Assembly: GCF_008086615.1 (NCBI RefSeq)
Contig: NZ_RXYB01000010.1
Coordinates: 1 to 64,000 of the forward strand
Source: Acetobacterium tundrae
Lineage (GTDB): Bacteria; Bacillota; Clostridia; Eubacteriales; Eubacteriaceae
Length of the DNA: 64,000 nucleotides
Reading direction: 5' to 3'
The notes beneath the pieces are model-generated. The model did not search any database, had not been told where the DNA came from, and worked only from the letters and a program-made list of their open reading frames with translations. The position numbers and the translations under genes were made by a program. Numbering within the stretch: position 1 is the stretch's first letter; each line of letters begins with the position of its first letter. Below, in pieces: positions 61,235 to 64,000 of this stretch.

Positions 61235-61882
61235 TCATTTTTTCTTTTTCAATTCTTCAATTCTATTTTTTATTATAACTTTTTTTATTTCCAACAACTT
61301 ATCATTAAACAACAATACATCTAAATATTCTTCCCTAATTTTGTCATCCTTTTTATCAGCAGCATAAACTGCTTTCATTAAAATTAACAATACAAATACT
61401 GTGATATCTGCAAACAAAGCAAAAAAGACTACAAAAGAAACTACTTTATACAAAATAACATTATCACTAATCATAGCTTGTTTAATAGGATCAAAAAAAG
61501 CATCGATAATACCATCGGTTAAATAAAACGAAATAAGAATTCCGACTAAAGACATTTTCCAATCTGCAAGTTTTTTATGTTGTTCATTTTCTTTAGTATA
61601 TTCAGTAGAAATTTCCTTGTCAATAATTACATATTCAATATCTAGAGCATCTATTTCATCAATAGATTGATATTCATTTTCATAAACTCTATATGCATAA
61701 GAAAGAATTTCAAAGTCACCATATTCTAATTTTGCTTTTTTGAGTTTATCTATTTCCCATTTTTTCTTATCTAATCCTTTTCTATCTTTTTTACCTATGT
61801 ATCTAAACACCACAATTATTGCTATAAGAACTAATACGGGTGAGAATACCAATAAACCACTAACTAATAAATCACTTACCAT
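61235..61882 (-). CDS. accessory multi-pass membrane protein (~215 aa)
   Basis: From the internal ATG after GATGGAGG (the frame opens six codons earlier): MVSDLLVSGLLVFSPVLVLI... gives an N-terminal membrane helix. A soluble helical part follows (EYGDFEILSYAYRVYENEYQ), two more hydrophobic helices (about 110-125 SLVGILISFYLTDGI, about 143-168 YKVVSFVVFFALFADITVFV) and a lysine-rich C-terminal coiled coil. It is very AT-rich compared with the terminase genes. No family recognised. It is flanked by its own terminator, suggesting an added (moron) gene. Confidence 0.7.
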   Translation of the reverse strand: MVSDLLVSGLLVFSPVLVLIAIIVVFRYIGKKDRKGLDKKKWEIDKLKKAKLEYGDFEILSYAYRVYENEYQSIDEIDALDIEYVIIDKEISTEYTKENEQHKKLADWKMSLVGILISFYLTDGIIDAFFDPIKQAMISDNVILYKVVSFVVFFALFADITVFVLLILMKAVYAADKKDDKIREEYLDVLLFNDKLLEIKKVIIKNRIEELKKKK

Positions 61883-61975
61883 AATCAACCTCCATCTCAT
61901 AAATTATATACTTATGTAAATATAATTTCAACAAAATGTTGTTCAATTCAGCAACTTCCACATTTTAAATTCAAA

Positions 61976-62158
61976 TCATTCGTTCTGTTTTATTTCCATG
62001 TCCTCAACCACGTAATCCCAACCTTTGAAACCACAGATGAAACAGGATTCCATGATCTTTTGATTTGGATCGAATCGTTTGATCATTTGATGCTCGTCCT
62101 CCAGAATCACATCCGCGCACCGATTGCACAACGTCAATATCTCTTTATGGATCTTCAT
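61976..62158 (-). CDS. small zinc-finger-like phage protein (60 aa)
   Basis: It reads MKIHKEILTLCNRCADVILE...ESCFICGFKGWDYVVED. Two CxxC pairs about 25 residues apart (LCNRCADV and SCFICGFK) suggest one zinc-ribbon. Small proteins of this type are common in early or middle regions of clostridial phages. It overlaps the 3' end of the next Cys-rich gene by 14 bp. Function unknown. Confidence 0.65.
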   Translation of the reverse strand: MKIHKEILTLCNRCADVILEDEHQMIKRFDPNQKIMESCFICGFKGWDYVVEDMEIKQNE

Positions 62159-62282
62159 GATTACACCCTTGGCAGATCAAACACCCGGTAGCTTTATATG
62201 GGTCCTTTAGGGTTCGCTTATCGAGGCACTCGCCGTCCCGGTAGTGTTCACATTCTGTTTTTTCACATTTGTTGTCTATCAT
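62145..62282 (-). CDS. Cys-rich small protein (45 aa)
   Basis: It reads MIDNKCEKTECEHYRDGECL, DKRTLKDPYKATGCLICQGC, NHEDP. It has six cysteines in a C-x4-C...C...CxxCxxC layout, likely metal-binding. The start follows the previous stop by two bases, and the end overlaps the next gene start. The unbroken Cys pattern and tight packing support it as a real gene. Function unknown. Confidence 0.6.
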   Translation of the reverse strand: MIDNKCEKTECEHYRDGECLDKRTLKDPYKATGCLICQGCNHEDP

Positions 62283-62284
62283 CT

Positions 62285-62467
62285 TTAACACCATTCTTTC
62301 TTCATTGTGATAAAATTATCGTATTCCCCATCAAAGTAGACTACACAGCCGCCTTTAAATATCCACTCAAGATCTTCTTTTGATAGTTCTATTTCCTCAA
62401 ATGCTATACTTCTTGAAACAGACGTGCGACCATCAAAGGTATTTGGTATTCGATTTATATTTTCCAT
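62285..62467 (-). CDS. small hypothetical protein (60 aa)
   Basis: From the ATG at 62467 (AAAGGAGTGG upstream) it reads MENINRIPNTFDGRTSVSRS, IAFEEIELSKEDLEWIFKGG, CVVYFDGEYDNFITMKKEWC. Compact, acidic, with no membrane segment. It lies between two Cys-rich genes and an accessory membrane gene. No family recognised. Confidence 0.6.
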   Translation of the reverse strand: MENINRIPNTFDGRTSVSRSIAFEEIELSKEDLEWIFKGGCVVYFDGEYDNFITMKKEWC

Positions 62468-62492
62468 AGTTCCACTCCTTTTTTTGCATGAA

Positions 62493-62512
62493 AAAAGACA
62501 CCCTGAGGTGCC
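62493..62512 (-). terminator. intrinsic terminator, GGCACCTCnGGGTGTC type
   Basis: GGCACC TCAG GGTGTC followed by TTTTTTCATG on the minus strand, directly after the 203-aa membrane protein gene. Confidence 0.7.
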
Positions 62513-62513
62513 A

Positions 62514-63125
62514 CTATTGCTTAACAATTAGCTTTCTTATTTCCTCCAATTTTTCACGTCTACTAATTTCATCAAATAAACAATTAAGGATCAATAAATA
62601 TTTCTTCTTCCAAAGTAGAACGCTCTTCTTCCTTAACGATAATTGTTCTAATAATCCGTCTATTTCTTTAAGGAAAAAAAGAAAAGCTAAGCCTAAAGAA
62701 ATGCAAACTGTCACATATTTAGTAACAGCTGGATCCAAATTGGGAAAAGTTTTAAATTTTAATAATTTTTCAGGATATAAACTTACAAAAATTCCCATAA
62801 TAGTTAAAAAGCAAGCAATCATTGTCCTAGAATTATTGAGAAATTCACTAATTTGAGGTTTATATTCATTATCTTTATCAATTTTTCTTTCAATTAGAAA
62901 AATTATCTTTTTTAGATGAAAAATATTATATTTCTCGTCTTTAAAGAATACTGAAAACTTTTCGAAAATCCTGTCATATTCAAAATATTCTGCACTTGCT
63001 TCTATTTCGAATTTCTTTTTAAACCAGCCGAACTTTTTAAAGAAAAATCCCTTGATTTTATGATTTTTAAAGAGCTTTTCCAACTCGGTATTATAATAAA
63101 CCTTCTGATTCTCAATAATTGCCAT
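62514..63125 (-). CDS. accessory two-helix membrane protein (203 aa)
   Basis: From the ATG at 63125 (GGAGGGAAA upstream) there is a lysine/phenylalanine-rich cytoplasmic N-terminus (FKNHKIKGFFFKKFGWFKKK, FHLKKIIFLIERKIDKDN) and two membrane helices (about 108-126 TMIACFLTIMGIFVSLYP and about 142-160 KYVTVCISLGLAFLFFLK). A helical C-terminus follows (LFDEISRREKLEEIRKLIV). The size and central helical pair are reminiscent of SLATT-type effectors, but I see no diagnostic motif. AT-rich, with its own terminator. A phage-exclusion role is conjecture. Confidence 0.7.
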   Translation of the reverse strand: MAIIENQKVYYNTELEKLFKNHKIKGFFFKKFGWFKKKFEIEASAEYFEYDRIFEKFSVFFKDEKYNIFHLKKIIFLIERKIDKDNEYKPQISEFLNNSRTMIACFLTIMGIFVSLYPEKLLKFKTFPNLDPAVTKYVTVCISLGLAFLFFLKEIDGLLEQLSLRKKSVLLWKKKYLLILNCLFDEISRREKLEEIRKLIVKQ

Positions 63126-63205
63126 TTTCCCTCCATACAATATTATTTTACCTTAATTAGTATGAAGTATTTTATACCATTTCTCTTAAGCTTTAATTGT
63201 TTTAA

Positions 63206-63235
63206 TCGATATTGTTTCAATCGATATTGTTTCAA
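63206..63235. repeat. tandem 15-bp direct repeat
   Basis: TCGATATTGTTTCAA occurs twice head to tail (63206-63220 and 63221-63235), in the gene-free 63126-63258 interval between the late regulator and the accessory membrane gene. Confidence 0.85.
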
Positions 63236-63258
63236 ATCTTCGACTGATTTATTTTTTC

Positions 63259-63345
63259 CTATTCTAATAATAGCACACCTAAACCATGCATTGGAACACA
63301 TCTTACCAGCAAAACACCCGCATTCCACCAGCATTTTACCCGCAT
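63259..63345 (-). CDS. 28-aa ORF overlapping the regulator stop, doubtful
   Basis: It reads MRVKCWWNAGVLLVRCVPMH, GLGVLLLE from an ATG inside the last codons of the regulator gene. Coding is uncertain, as the same bases hold the 20-bp repeat pair. It could be a short coupled peptide or simply a by-product of a packaging-type DNA site. Confidence 0.25.
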   Translation of the reverse strand: MRVKCWWNAGVLLVRCVPMHGLGVLLLE

Positions 63346-63347
63346 GC
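63305..63347. repeat. pair of imperfect 20-bp repeats (ACCAGCA....ACCCGCAT)
   Basis: ACCAGCAAAACACCCGCATT (63305-63324) and ACCAGCATTTTACCCGCATG (63328-63347) lie 23 bp apart in register, across the stop of the late regulator and upstream of the terminase module. Iterated sites near terminase genes can be packaging or regulatory sites. Function here is not shown. Confidence 0.6.
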
Positions 63348-63767
63348 TCTTTCGTGCGTGGAAATCATATCCAGTTGATCCAGCGTCACTTCTATTTTCT
63401 TCTGAACCGTTCTTTCATCAAGCTCCATTTTGTCTGCGATTTCCCGCCAGGTCATTTTTCTGAAATATCGGTCTTCAATAATGCTTTTAAGTTCCGGTGA
63501 CATCATCGGCATTAATCGATCCACTACCTCAATATCTGCCTCAGCCAGCTTTCTTTTTTTCTCAAGCTGCACGATTTCTTTATCTTCAAGGTGACGTATG
63601 GCCGTTCTCTCTGTGCTGCTCCCGCCACCATGAACAACAGGGGTTAGTGACAATTGCTGTGTGTATGACGGGTCAATCTGTTCTCTAAGCAATTTAATCT
63701 CACGATCTATGAAAATAATCGCAATTTTATTATCCATATACTTTTCGAAAAAGTTTCTAACTTGCAC
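63336..63767 (-). CDS. ArpU/Xpf-like late transcription regulator (sigma-70 region 4-like)
   Basis: 143 aa from a GTG with AAGGGGGA six bases upstream. A helical N-terminus (LDNKIAI-like, REIKLLREQIDPSYTQ) is followed by LEKKRKLAEADIEVVDRLMP. The C-terminal sigma region-4-like HTH has SPELKSIIEDRYFRKMTWRE, IADKMELDERTVQKKIEVTL. Proteins of the ArpU/Xpf/RinA type sit just before the terminase genes and activate the late operon, matching its position here. Confidence 0.85.
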   Translation of the reverse strand: MQVRNFFEKYMDNKIAIIFIDREIKLLREQIDPSYTQQLSLTPVVHGGGSSTERTAIRHLEDKEIVQLEKKRKLAEADIEVVDRLMPMMSPELKSIIEDRYFRKMTWREIADKMELDERTVQKKIEVTLDQLDMISTHERACG

Positions 63768-63862
63768 GTATTCTCCCCCTTATGGTATAATGACTTAACC
63801 AGTATTCGAGAGAGAATACACCAGAATGTTTCCTATGGCAGTAGGAGCATTCTTTTTTTAAT

Positions 63863-64000
63863 TCACTCGCTATCTTGCAACTTTTTCCCCTGGAACAAAT
63901 GGCATCGATTTTCTCTGTGGGCCGTAGCCGAAGCTGAGCAATTATTCTTGAAAAATTTATGGTCATAATACAAACATTTTACACGCTTACAATGATCTTG
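63863..64000 (-). CDS. Cys-containing small phage protein, 5' end outside the window
   Basis: In phase from the window edge it reads QDHCKRVKCLYYDHKFFKNN, CSASATAHRENRCHLFQGKK, LQDSE and stop. The CK.VKCLYYD...NNCS...ENRC spacing is typical of small Cys-rich phage proteins encoded before the late regulator. I prefer this frame to the overlapping 69-codon ORF at 63757-63966, which lacks such a pattern. The start is beyond 64000. Function unknown. Confidence 0.55.
   Translation of the reverse strand, partial: QDHCKRVKCLYYDHKFFKNNCSASATAHRENRCHLFQGKKLQDSE

Noticed and set aside
63757-63966. Minus-strand ORF of 69 codons (MTINFSRIIAQLRLRP...)
   Set aside because: The overlapping frame running in from the window edge has a coherent Cys-rich phage-protein pattern and a stop at 63863. 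Both cannot be real.

Overview
The window looks like a chromosome segment of a low-to-mid GC Gram-positive anaerobe of the Clostridia. An Acetobacterium/Eubacteriaceae-type host is my inference from the clostridial hydrophobic-W (ChW) surface proteins, the miaB-mutS-rnr-smpB-ssrA gene order and the PBSX/clostridial-type contractile-tail prophage. No 16S rRNA or other decisive marker is present.

Region 1 (1-18718) is an accessory zone abutting the 3' end of the tmRNA gene. It holds a truncated IS66-family element interrupted by an IS3-family element (419-2127), a decayed DDE transposase, a divergent MerR/TipA-type regulator and DHA2 efflux pump, and two large secreted ChW-repeat surface proteins (7475-11974 and 14210-18070). 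A second IS3-family element (12730-13997) lies between the two surface protein genes. A block made of the tmRNA terminator plus the last 12 nt of ssrA recurs about every 5-6 kb (cores at 2382, 7246 and 12640, plus the genuine ssrA end at 18719). In the three non-genuine copies it is followed by the same ~60-bp sequence. The zone therefore reads as a tandem series of cassettes stacked against ssrA, which is the most unusual architecture in the window.

Region 2 (18719-25925) is core genome on the minus strand: miaB, mutS, rnr, smpB and ssrA. These act in tRNA modification, mismatch repair, RNA decay and trans-translation (rnr, smpB and ssrA are functional partners).

Region 3 (26117-28120) encodes a secreted BspA-type leucine-rich-repeat protein with a degenerate M23 domain.

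Region 4 (about 28250 to the right edge) is most of a Myoviridae-type, PBSX-like prophage, read right to left: ArpU-like late regulator, accessory membrane proteins, terminases, portal, head genes, connectors, sheath, tube, tail assembly chaperone with a canonical -1 frameshift site, tape measure, XkdP-U baseplate genes, fibre, holin, GH25 endolysin. Accessory inserts stand out. They are a lipoprotein plus Cys-rich protein cassette between chaperone and tape measure, an AT-rich 371-aa orphan gene on the opposite strand, and a 34-aa membrane peptide driven by a promoter built into a 24-bp perfect palindrome. There are also two small multi-pass or two-pass membrane proteins between the regulator and the terminases. 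Several prophage genes look damaged or split (Dam methylase frameshift, tape measure split, XkdF split), so it may be partly defective. Early genes and integrase lie outside the window.
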